Shown here one piece after another: positions 57,418-64,000 of a stretch of 64,000 nt of DNA. Source of the stretch: Halohasta litorea (GTDB taxonomy: Archaea > Halobacteriota > Halobacteria > Halobacteriales > Haloferacaceae); contig NZ_JANHDJ010000006.1 in the NCBI RefSeq assembly GCF_024494645.1, positions 62,001 through 126,000 of the forward strand, given 5' to 3'. The translations under genes were made by a program, and so were the position numbers. The stretch's first letter is position 1, and every line of letters begins with the position of its first letter. Below the pieces are notes generated by a model. It had not been told where the DNA came from. It saw only the letters and a list, made by a program, of their open reading frames with translations, and ran no database searches.

Positions 57418-57903
57418 ATGACTGAGAGACTATCAGAGATCAACTTCCCGCTCGAAAGCTGCTCCTGCGCTCACTGTGGGGTGAGTTTTCCCGAGGCTAG
57501 CATCCCCGAGATGGCGAAAGCGATCGCTACACACTGGAACAGACAGCACCGAGCTGTTCTCGCGGAAGTGTACACCCAATTCGACGCAGAGGCCTACCAC
57601 GAAGAGCACATCGAAGGCGACCTCTACGGTGTGTTCAAGGAAGCCCACTACATCACGGCCTACGACGTGATCGCGACCACCGGAGTGTACCCACTCTCTC
57701 CGGAGTTCACATCCGACCTCAAGTTTCGCGATGTCTGTGTCGACTGCTGGGAAGACGTCGCAGATATCGACGAGTACACGGAAGTTCCGGACGACACCGA
57801 ACTCGCTGGCGAATACCTCTGTATCCCCTGCTCGGAAGCCAGACAGATCGAGCGGCGACAGCAGAACAATCAGCAGTTGAGCCGGTTTTCAGCAGCGGAG
57901 TAG
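57418..57903 (+). CDS. C2H2-like plus zinc-ribbon protein
   Basis: A 161-residue protein. Cys17-x2-Cys20 and His39-x4-His44 form a C2H2-type finger (with an extra Cys15), and CVDC (107-110) with CIPC (135-138) form a second zinc site. It is probably a nucleic-acid-binding protein. Function unknown. It ends at a stop just before box 24. Confidence 0.75.
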   Translation: MTERLSEINFPLESCSCAHCGVSFPEASIPEMAKAIATHWNRQHRAVLAEVYTQFDAEAYHEEHIEGDLYGVFKEAHYITAYDVIATTGVYPLSPEFTSDLKFRDVCVDCWEDVADIDEYTEVPDDTELAGEYLCIPCSEARQIERRQQNNQQLSRFSAAE

Positions 57904-57904
57904 T

Positions 57905-57934
57905 CTGTTTTTAGCCTCCGAGTGGTAGTAGAAG
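57905..57934 (+). promoter_or_regulatory. GTTTNTAG-CCGA box 24
   Basis: TTTTTAG at 57908-57914, CCTCCGA, GTGGTAGTAGAAG, 27 bases before ATG 57935. It begins one base after the previous stop codon. A near-consensus copy. Confidence 0.82.
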
Positions 57935-58384
57935 ATGTGTAATAATGCCCAAGCACAGCGGAAGCCACCGATGAGCCAGACCGGGCTCAGCCGGGAGGAA
58001 TTCGTCGCGATCGGAGAAACAGTTGGCGAGCAGGTAGACACGGACATTGGAGGCGACTCCCAAGTCAAGTACCAGATGGAGCCGTACTACGCCGACACGA
58101 CTGGTGAGATCACTCTCTGCTTCAAAGCGCAGGACGAGCCCGTCATCATCGTCGAGTCGATTCCCGCGAGGGGGTCAGAGCGAGGGATCACGCTGACCGC
58201 GCCTGCCTCCGAGTGGACAGTCGCGAACGACGTCGACGACCACAACATCATCACGACGCTCAGTATCGCCCAGGAGGTAGGCCACACCGCCGAGTTGTAC
58301 TTCCGAGGGCCGCCAGCGAAGCTCACCCCGGAGGGTATCGTCACTGATGGCCCCGTCGAATACCCCCCACTCTTCAATGAGTGA
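57935..58384 (+). CDS. hypothetical protein
   Basis: A 149-residue acidic beta-rich protein, unrecognised. The ATG at 57935 is in the box-defined position; a second ATG at 57971 could also be used. It overlaps the next gene by 8 bases. Confidence 0.72.
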   Translation: MCNNAQAQRKPPMSQTGLSREEFVAIGETVGEQVDTDIGGDSQVKYQMEPYYADTTGEITLCFKAQDEPVIIVESIPARGSERGITLTAPASEWTVANDVDDHNIITTLSIAQEVGHTAELYFRGPPAKLTPEGIVTDGPVEYPPLFNE

Positions 58385-59618
58385 CTCCCAACCCGCGCTC
58401 TCGGAGTTCGACGGGAAGACAGCCCGAACGAAGCCAGAGCCCGCAGATACACCGCCCGAACCGATCAGTGTCCCCAGCCACAGCCAGTTCGAATCTACCG
58501 AGGGCGAGTATCCCGACAGCCAGATCGGCGCGCTCACCGACGGATCAACGATCAGCGTCTCGTTGTGTATCCCAGAGGGGACAGTTTCAGTAACGTTCAC
58601 TCACCTCGCCGGGTCGGGCGGTATGGGGCCAACCGCGGAGATCGAACACCGCAACGAGGTAGCAGGACTACTGGACCAGCTCAACGGTCACCCACTTCTC
58701 GTGACCGGTGGGGGAATGAACACACCGATGGGGTGCGGATTCGTCCTTGGACGCCTCACAGACACCAGGACCGTCGACGCGACCGTCGAGGTGGAGTATC
58801 GAGAGCTCTTCCGACACGCCAAGCACAGCCGAGACACCACCGAGACGAAGCGACTCGGCTCGTATCAGGTATTCGTCCCCAAAACGGACCACGACAGCCA
58901 ACGCGCAGCGAAGGCGCTGACCCACTGGGAAGCCGGCGAACTCGAACATCTGAATCCCGAAAAACGGGCGCAAGAGAAGGCCAAAGAACAACATCAAGAA
59001 GCGTTCGACAGCCTCTCTCCCGGCGACAAGATCGAGACGCCGGAGTACGCGACCCGGCTCGACGTCATCTCCGAGCCATACGAAACACACGCGGTCATCC
59101 CGCGAGGGACGCTCGGAGAGAAGACAGTTCCAGTGACCGCAGTCGTCGTCGCAAATCCGCGAGGCGGCTACTATCAGATCGGGATGAATCCGAATTCCAA
59201 CTCGCGGTACCGAGACGGTCCCACGTGCTACATGAGCGGGTCGAAAAAGACACCGCCCACCCCGAATACAGCGTTCACTCGCGACGTGAGGTTCGGCTGT
59301 TCGGACATCGAGATCACGACGATCGACCACCCACCGGACCCAACGGTCATCGAACCAGACAGGACGGTCCTCGAATCACCACTCCCCGAACCGCGGCTCC
59401 AAACGACCCTCCAATCCCTCGACGGAATCGGCGAGAAGACCAGCCGGAAGATCCAGCGTCTCGCTGACGAGCGGGTGACCGCCGACACACTCGCATGGAC
59501 GCTCTTCGGAGACGGAGAGACACACACCGGGTCACAACGAGAGATCGAGAAGATCCTCAAGTCCCTGCCAAAACACGAACAGATATATGACCAGCTTCAG
59601 AAGTACACTCCAGAATAA
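58377..59618 (+). CDS. HhH-containing hypothetical protein
   Basis: A 413-residue protein. A helix-hairpin-helix lies at about 345-365 (LQSLDGIGEKTSRKIQRL), suggesting DNA contact. The N-terminal ~170 residues are beta-rich; a charged helix (EKRAQEKAKEQHQEAFDS) links to a second beta-rich region with a GGYYQIGMNP segment. No nuclease motif is clear. It overlaps the upstream gene by 8 bases and the next by one. Confidence 0.75.
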   Translation: MSDSQPALSEFDGKTARTKPEPADTPPEPISVPSHSQFESTEGEYPDSQIGALTDGSTISVSLCIPEGTVSVTFTHLAGSGGMGPTAEIEHRNEVAGLLDQLNGHPLLVTGGGMNTPMGCGFVLGRLTDTRTVDATVEVEYRELFRHAKHSRDTTETKRLGSYQVFVPKTDHDSQRAAKALTHWEAGELEHLNPEKRAQEKAKEQHQEAFDSLSPGDKIETPEYATRLDVISEPYETHAVIPRGTLGEKTVPVTAVVVANPRGGYYQIGMNPNSNSRYRDGPTCYMSGSKKTPPTPNTAFTRDVRFGCSDIEITTIDHPPDPTVIEPDRTVLESPLPEPRLQTTLQSLDGIGEKTSRKIQRLADERVTADTLAWTLFGDGETHTGSQREIEKILKSLPKHEQIYDQLQKYTPE

Positions 59619-59815
59619 TGGCTCCCTGGCCCCTCTTCGCCGTCGTCTATCACGCCGCTCGGTCGGGAGACGCCGACTGGCTGAAAGCGATCAGCATCGC
59701 AATCCTGTTCTTTCTGTTTCTACCAGTCATCTTCGGAGTAGCTGGCACTTCTGGACAGATCCTCGCGTGGGGGACGCTCTTCGGACTCCTCCTCCTCGGC
59801 CGAAAGAAGGACTAA
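59618..59815 (+). CDS. small two-helix membrane protein
   Basis: A 65-residue protein with hydrophobic segments at about 23-42 and 46-60 and a positively charged end (GRKKD). The start overlaps the previous stop (TAATG). Unrecognised. Confidence 0.68.
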   Translation: MAPWPLFAVVYHAARSGDADWLKAISIAILFFLFLPVIFGVAGTSGQILAWGTLFGLLLLGRKKD

Positions 59816-59819
59816 CACC

Positions 59820-60296
59820 ATGTCAGACCAAACAGTAGTCGGAATAACGGCGTGTAGCAAGTCGAAGAGCGTCGACGACGATTTCCAAGGCAAGATCGAG
59901 GCACAACACCTCTACGACTCTTGGCTGTTCGACTCCCGGAGAGACGCCCTCGAAGCGAACTGCGATGAGTGGGCGATCTTCTCTGGGAAGTTCGGCTACG
60001 TCGAACCCGACGAAAAGCTCCCGTGGTACGACCAGCAGATCTCAGAACTCCCCGAAGACGAACAGTGGGAGTTGGCCGAGGAGGTCGCAGGCAACGTGGG
60101 CCACGCAGACAAGGTTCTCATCCTGATGGGGCGAGACTACGCAGAGAAGTTGAAAGACGCCCTCGACGCCAGTGTGACGATCTGGGACCCGCTTGAGGGG
60201 GTCCAACTATTCGACCAGCGCGGGAAACTCAAGGAGTTAGCAGACGGAACCGATCCGACTGGGCAGACCACATTCGCGGAACTCGACAACGAGTAG
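59820..60296 (+). CDS. DUF6884-family protein
   Basis: A 158-residue protein matching DUF6884: an ITACSKSK start, LYDSWLFDSRRDAL, the WAIFSGKFGYVEPDEKLPWYD segment and a C-terminal strand. These proteins are common on phages and mobile elements and look like a Rossmann-type fold related to nucleotide or base handling; DUF6884-like domains also appear near 7-deazaguanine modification genes. Activity is unknown. It is the last gene of the unit from box 24. Confidence 0.78.
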   Translation: MSDQTVVGITACSKSKSVDDDFQGKIEAQHLYDSWLFDSRRDALEANCDEWAIFSGKFGYVEPDEKLPWYDQQISELPEDEQWELAEEVAGNVGHADKVLILMGRDYAEKLKDALDASVTIWDPLEGVQLFDQRGKLKELADGTDPTGQTTFAELDNE

Positions 60297-60304
60297 CAGA
60301 ACCG

Positions 60305-60349
60305 GTCTTGTCAATCGTTACAATCTGATAGCGGACGCAATTGACAAGA
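60305..60349. repeat. inverted-repeat element B (pair of 4814-4859)
   Basis: Arms TCTTGTCAAT (60306-60315) and ATTGACAAGA (60340-60349) around 24 bases. GTCTTGTCAATCGTTACAA (60305-60323) is the exact reverse complement of 4841-4859. Lies 8 bases after the DUF6884 stop and 29 bases before box 25. Confidence 0.75.
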
Positions 60350-60374
60350 GACACCCACCCACCACGCCGGGGGT

Positions 60375-60405
60375 GAGTTTTTCTCCCCCGGATTAGAGGT
60401 GGAGG
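60375..60405 (+). promoter_or_regulatory. GTTTNTAG-CCGA box 25
   Basis: TTTTTCT at 60378-60384, CCCCCGG, TTAGAGGTGGAGGGG. The start of the next gene is 62 bases after the box, so a leader of about 35 bases is expected. Confidence 0.7.
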
Positions 60406-60439
60406 GGTTCGAAAAGAGCCCATCAGAGATAGAATACTC

Positions 60440-61180
60440 ATGAGTGAATCCAGCACCACGATCGGCGACTTCGAGTTAGCCGGGGTCCCCACCTCGGTAG
60501 AGCAGATCAGCGAATCAGCGTCCGCTCACGTACTGGAGGCGTTCACCGCCCTCAGTTCGTGGGGAACGGCCGTTACCATCAACGAGATGGACGAGCCGCT
60601 GTTAGTCGGCGCAAAGACGGACGGCCACACCGAATCATACCGGCTCTACCACGGACCTTCAGCAGACCACGGCCTTCAGTTCGCCGGGGTCCTCGCCCAC
60701 TCGCACTCTTACAGCGACGACATCCCCGACCGAGTCGGATTCGTCCCTGCCGGCGACGGCCCCGATGAACCCACCGAGGTCGCCCCTGTCGAGACGCTCG
60801 ACGTCACCGATCACGACCGAACGGACCGGCTAGACAAACTGTTACCGTACATCCGTACCGAGATCACTGACTCAGACTGGGTGAACGGGCGGGGTGATAC
60901 GACCTACCCAGAGTGGGGCCAAGCCGTGAGGCGGATGGCCGAGTTCATGCGGGACGACCTCGACACCGAGCTCGCCTTTGACCGGCAGCTGCTCCGACTT
61001 CCCCGAGTCGAACACGCGCTTGGCCGGTATCCCATCGATGCAGGTGGCATCCTCACCCAGTTCTCGAACACGATCGACCAGAAATCCAAGCTCGACCATC
61101 ACAATGTGAGCCCGGAGGCGTTCAGAGAACTCCTCTTCGCATTCGCCACGCACCACGACATCACCGGAGAGGGTGAATGA
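60440..61180 (+). CDS. hypothetical protein
   Basis: A 246-residue acidic protein, unrecognised; alpha/beta N-terminal half (SWGTAVTINEMDEPLLVGAK, then HGLQFAGVLAHSHSY) and a helical C-terminal half. It overlaps the next gene by ATGA. Confidence 0.73.
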   Translation: MSESSTTIGDFELAGVPTSVEQISESASAHVLEAFTALSSWGTAVTINEMDEPLLVGAKTDGHTESYRLYHGPSADHGLQFAGVLAHSHSYSDDIPDRVGFVPAGDGPDEPTEVAPVETLDVTDHDRTDRLDKLLPYIRTEITDSDWVNGRGDTTYPEWGQAVRRMAEFMRDDLDTELAFDRQLLRLPRVEHALGRYPIDAGGILTQFSNTIDQKSKLDHHNVSPEAFRELLFAFATHHDITGEGE

Positions 61181-62223
61181 CCGACACACAAGAGTCTCTC
61201 TCGGCGTTTTCGACAACAGACACCCCGTCATCACAGAATACACCACAGAAACAGAACGAAACGGACGAACAGTCCGAACAGTCCAACGCGGGAAAGAGAA
61301 CTACACCTACACCGACCACGGCGTCTCAGTCCAAGACCCCCCTCGCAGACCTGTACGAAGATGTCGAGTCGCACATCATCGAACACTACCCAGCATTTCT
61401 TCGAGAGCAATCGATCGTCACGCCCCTCAACCCGGAGGAAAGGCGATACCGAACGAACAGAATCCCAGACGGCGTTGATGCGCTTCCGGACACAATTGGC
61501 CAGTGGAAGCTCGTCACCCACGATGCCACTCACGTGAGCTATCTCGCAGACGGACCCGCCTACGATGCGGAGTACGGCAAAGGCGGCTCGCTGGTCAGAT
61601 TCAAGCTCTCGCTAAACGATCGCGGGGCCAATCGAGACGACAAGTACCACCTCCGAACCGAGAAAGTCGTCGGTTACACCAACGGGGAGAAGATACGGTC
61701 ATACACCCCGGACGACGAGTCGCCAATGCTCGGGATTCGCGGCCACAGTGTCGGGGACAATCCCGGTGACTTCTCCGTTCTCGGCGGAACAAAACGCAAG
61801 TACGTAGACCCGAGAGACGGCCTTATCGACCTCATCTCTCTCCTCCACCACCTACCAGTCCCGATTCGGAACTACCTCCCCGACACAGAAGACACGCCGT
61901 GGGATCTGGTCAGACACGATCTGGTGAGTGGCAATTGGGCCACAGACGCGCCCGACTGCGTCCCCAAGGAAAGTCTGAAGCTCGGACTGTCGCATAACCA
62001 ACTCAGACTAACCGCATCCGATTCAAGCGATTCGTTGCCACAGAAGGATAAGGCGACAGCCCCTCTCGTCGATCCCAGCCACCCGGACGATCTCACCGAG
62101 TGGCTCGAGTCGAAGTCTGCGTACACCACCGTTTCGTCAAATCCCGCTGCGAGTGCGATACTGACCGAGGACTTGACCACGGTGGCCGAGAAGAGCCAGT
62201 TGGATACCTCAGAGAGTTTGTAG
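61177..62223 (+). CDS. hypothetical 348-residue protein
   Basis: A 348-residue protein, unrecognised. The first ~55 residues are Thr/Gln/Ser-rich and disordered, and the last ~60 are also low complexity. The core (residues 60-260) has several GWK- and FKLS-type strands. ATGA-coupled to 60440. Its last two codons and TAG stop are themselves the TTTGTAG core of box 26, so coding and promoter sequence overlap. Confidence 0.73.
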   Translation: MTDTQESLSAFSTTDTPSSQNTPQKQNETDEQSEQSNAGKRTTPTPTTASQSKTPLADLYEDVESHIIEHYPAFLREQSIVTPLNPEERRYRTNRIPDGVDALPDTIGQWKLVTHDATHVSYLADGPAYDAEYGKGGSLVRFKLSLNDRGANRDDKYHLRTEKVVGYTNGEKIRSYTPDDESPMLGIRGHSVGDNPGDFSVLGGTKRKYVDPRDGLIDLISLLHHLPVPIRNYLPDTEDTPWDLVRHDLVSGNWATDAPDCVPKESLKLGLSHNQLRLTASDSSDSLPQKDKATAPLVDPSHPDDLTEWLESKSAYTTVSSNPAASAILTEDLTTVAEKSQLDTSESL

Positions 62224-62246
62224 CCCCCGAAAGGAGATGTAGGGGA
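62214..62246 (+). promoter_or_regulatory. GTTTNTAG-CCGA box 26
   Basis: TTTGTAG at 62217-62223 (the TAG is also the stop of the previous gene), CCCCCGA, AGGAGATGTAGGGGAG, 49 bases before ATG 62266. Confidence 0.8.
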
Positions 62247-62265
62247 GTCTAAGGAGACACCACAC

Positions 62266-62634
62266 ATGGATACAATCACCGTCGAAGCGTTCGAGACACT
62301 CGACAGAAACGTAGCTGAGGTCAGCACCGACGCGGAGGCATACATCGAGGTCGAAGTCACCCGAAAGGAGGCTGTCGACGTCGACGACGCACTCAGCAGC
62401 CTCCTCAAAGAGGCGATCGGCGGAGAGTACGGCAACGCCGAGCAGGTGTCGAATTTCAAGCGACTCTGGGAAGGTCGGTCTCAACAGAACCCGACCATCA
62501 TGATCACCAGCTCCGACGAAGCCGACATCGCACTCGACGCTTTGGATCGGTTCGAAGCGGACGAACTCGATCTCACAGACCGGATCCATGACGACCTGGT
62601 CGAGGCCATCAACGAGACCAGCGTCGATCTGTAG
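62266..62634 (+). CDS. hypothetical acidic protein
   Basis: A 122-residue, very acidic, mostly helical protein, unrecognised. First of four genes behind box 26. Confidence 0.73.
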   Translation: MDTITVEAFETLDRNVAEVSTDAEAYIEVEVTRKEAVDVDDALSSLLKEAIGGEYGNAEQVSNFKRLWEGRSQQNPTIMITSSDEADIALDALDRFEADELDLTDRIHDDLVEAINETSVDL

Positions 62635-62654
62635 CCCGCACCGAATCAATTCTC

Positions 62655-63065
62655 ATGAGTTCAGCACACCACCCAGCAACAAGCACCGAGACCTGTATCG
62701 ACTACACCGAAACCGAACACTCAGTCCGGCTCTCACACCGAGATGAGCCGCTAGAGGTGACGTTCGATAAGGCGTATGAAGACGCCCCGACCAAGTTCAG
62801 CGTCGTCGCATACGAACACCTGATCGCAGACCACCTCGTCGGGCCGTTCGCCGAGACCGACTTCGAGATCGACACGGTCCACGAGGATTCCGCTCACTTC
62901 TTCCTCACGACCGAACTCCACAACGTGGATTCGTACGAAGAACTGGTCGACATCCTCTCGACAGTCGCGAACTACGCTTGGGAGTATCCCGGTGGTTGCT
63001 GGCTCAACGTCCAGACGGTCGAATCGGACCATCACTCCCACGTCGTCGCGACGATCATCCCATGA
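62655..63065 (+). CDS. hypothetical protein, tandem paralog 1
   Basis: A 136-residue protein with three repeated-style strands (DYTETEHSVRLSHRDEPLEVTF, FFLTTELHNVDSYEELV, YAWEYPGGCWLNVQ). The next gene product follows the same pattern throughout, so they are tandem duplicates. The fold is unknown to me. It is ATGA-coupled to its paralog. Confidence 0.75.
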   Translation: MSSAHHPATSTETCIDYTETEHSVRLSHRDEPLEVTFDKAYEDAPTKFSVVAYEHLIADHLVGPFAETDFEIDTVHEDSAHFFLTTELHNVDSYEELVDILSTVANYAWEYPGGCWLNVQTVESDHHSHVVATIIP

Positions 63066-63478
63066 CCATGACCACCTACCCATACTCCGACAACGAGAAC
63101 CGGAAATTCACCTACGAAGAGACCGAGCAGAGCGTCACGATCACTCACGAGCCGGAAGCTGTGTCGGTTAACTTCAAGCACGTCTCGAACCCCACTCGCA
63201 ATACAAAGCTGAGCATCATCGTCAACCGAGGGGGCTTAGAACAGTTCCCAACCGACCTGTTCGACGAGACCCCATTCGAGCCAGCAATAGCCGAGGTCGG
63301 CAACCGAACATCGTTCATCACGACCGAATTCGTTGAGCTCGACGCCTACACGGTACTACTCCCAGTTCTCAAGGCACTCGCAGAGTACGCCTGGGTGGAC
63401 AACATGAATTCACTCCACATCCACAACAGCGATACCCCCGCAGCGAATCACCTCGTGTGCGTCCTCGGGGAGATATAG
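63062..63478 (+). CDS. hypothetical protein, tandem paralog 2
   Basis: A 138-residue paralog of the 62655 product: YEETEQSVTITHEPEAVSVNF, SFITTEFVELDAYTVL and YAWVDNMNSLHIHN match its strands in order. ATG 63062 overlaps the preceding stop; a second ATG at 63068 is also usable. Confidence 0.74.
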   Translation: MTMTTYPYSDNENRKFTYEETEQSVTITHEPEAVSVNFKHVSNPTRNTKLSIIVNRGGLEQFPTDLFDETPFEPAIAEVGNRTSFITTEFVELDAYTVLLPVLKALAEYAWVDNMNSLHIHNSDTPAANHLVCVLGEI

Positions 63479-63522
63479 AGCGATAAGGTCAAACCCTCAG
63501 ACACCAGTTTCCCGATAACAAC

Positions 63523-63930
63523 ATGGCCCACCACGACATTCCCGATCTTCCGTCTGGCTGGGTGGTCTCCACGAACATCGAGGAGCACATCTCGCTGCTC
63601 CGTGCGGAAGGGGAAACGCGCTACTCGATCGCGATCTACCCGACGAATCCAGCAACCACCCATTCAGGATGGACCGTGATGGGCCTCGCGAACTACGAGC
63701 CATTCCGCCCAGTCTTCACAGACAACGCCACACTCGAGGACGCACTCTCCACCGCGATTGACGAGATCACCGCAAAGAACAACGGCGAGCAGATCACCCA
63801 CGTCAGGAAGGCAGGCGGCGACCAAGACGCAGACCCGACGGACAACCCCGAACCGGAGTCGGACGATGAAGACACAGAAACAGACTCAGACTCCGGCGAC
63901 GGACAAAGCGATCTGAACCACTGGACCTGA
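63523..63930 (+). CDS. hypothetical protein with acidic tail
   Basis: A 135-residue protein: a ~95-residue alpha/beta domain (WVVSTNIEEHISLLRAEGETRYSIAIYP..., then a helix ATLEDALSTAIDEI) and an extremely acidic Asp/Glu/Ser tail of about 35 residues, typical of haloarchaeal disordered linkers. Unrecognised. Confidence 0.73.
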   Translation: MAHHDIPDLPSGWVVSTNIEEHISLLRAEGETRYSIAIYPTNPATTHSGWTVMGLANYEPFRPVFTDNATLEDALSTAIDEITAKNNGEQITHVRKAGGDQDADPTDNPEPESDDEDTETDSDSGDGQSDLNHWT

Positions 63931-63962
63931 AGTTTTTATCCACCAGATCGAGTGATGCGGAG
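63931..63962 (+). promoter_or_regulatory. GTTTNTAG-CCGA box 27
   Basis: TTTTTAT at 63933-63939, CCACCAGA, TCGAGTGATGCGG. A weak copy ahead of a gene starting at 63985. Confidence 0.6.
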
Positions 63963-63984
63963 TTCGGAATAGGTGAGAAGAGAT

Positions 63985-64000
63985 ATGACCGGATCAACAA
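63985..64000 (+). CDS. start of a gene cut by the window edge
   Basis: ATGACCGGATCAACAA opens a frame that runs off the window; only five codons are seen. Its position behind box 27, after GAGAAGAG, supports a real start. Confidence 0.5.

Noticed and set aside
1-64000. CRISPR array
   Set aside because: No set of identical 25-40 bp repeats with unique spacers; the only regular array is the 20-bp-period one at 30234-30415, whose units are too short and have no spacers of CRISPR size.
1-64000. Terminase, portal, major capsid, tail tube, integrase, DNA polymerase or Orc1/Cdc6
   Set aside because: I looked for Walker/nuclease, HK97 and polymerase motifs in the longer proteins and found none, so none is reported; the virus label rests on fibre-like and accessory genes only.

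Overview
The window is haloarchaeal. Proteins are short and acidic, coding G+C is high, starts and spacing fit leaderless or short-leader archaeal transcripts, and it carries a TFB, an RPA operon, a REC-HalX regulator, a small histone-fold protein and a tRNA gene with a bulge-helix-bulge intron. Gene content is that of a large extrachromosomal element, most likely a tailed haloarchaeal virus or a plasmid/provirus derived from one: fibre-like lectin proteins, several solitary DNA methyltransferases, thymidylate kinase and DHFR, TGT/DpdA-like proteins, a tRNA cluster and dozens of tiny uncharacterised genes. I see no terminase, portal, capsid, integrase, polymerase or replication initiator here, so virus versus plasmid stays open.

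Layout. 1-7.9 kb: small plus-strand genes, a PAPS-reductase-like PP-loop protein, a membrane protein, one LamG protein and two IS200/IS605-end-like hairpins. 8-16.1 kb (minus strand): six fibre/adhesin-like genes sharing one N-terminal module but with different C-terminal sandwiches, a Rad3/XPD-type helicase and a TRAM protein. 16.3-20.2 kb: two methyltransferase-like genes, tmk and convergent dhfr. 20.3-21.7 kb: an intact ISH8-like IS4-family insertion with a 10-bp target duplication. 21.7-30.1 kb: a TGT-like protein, a small-gene operon, a Dam-type methyltransferase and zinc-ribbon proteins. 30.2-30.4 kb: nine 13-bp near-palindromes at 20-bp period. 30.5-35.2 kb: kinase-like, GP88-like and N4/N6 methyltransferase genes, and a PPC protein. 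36-40 kb: rpa operon, three tRNA genes (Gln, Thr, Ser) and a response regulator. 40-48 kb: small operons including a tandem pair of TGT/DpdA-like proteins. 48.8-50.6 kb: divergent histone-fold gene and tfb. 50.7-64 kb: an AT-rich gene, signal peptidase, DUF192 protein, DUF6884 protein and many unknowns.

The strongest unexplained signal is a box of form GTTTNTAGCCYCCGA followed by a purine-rich GGNGGTRGAG-like stretch. It heads about 27 plus-strand transcription units and no minus-strand gene. The TTT box mostly lies 24-29 bases before the start codon, as expected of a TATA element in a leaderless promoter, but the conserved CCGA downstream of it is not part of a normal archaeal promoter. Minus-strand fibre genes use a different element (GACCGGAATGGCTAATA-like, 39-43 bases before ATG). 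Two promoter classes plus an encoded TFB suggest an element-specific transcription programme. Other notable signals are a 19-bp sequence repeated in inverse orientation 55 kb apart inside similar stem-loops, the fibre gene array, and three TGT-like proteins that could modify DNA using the host preQ0 pool.
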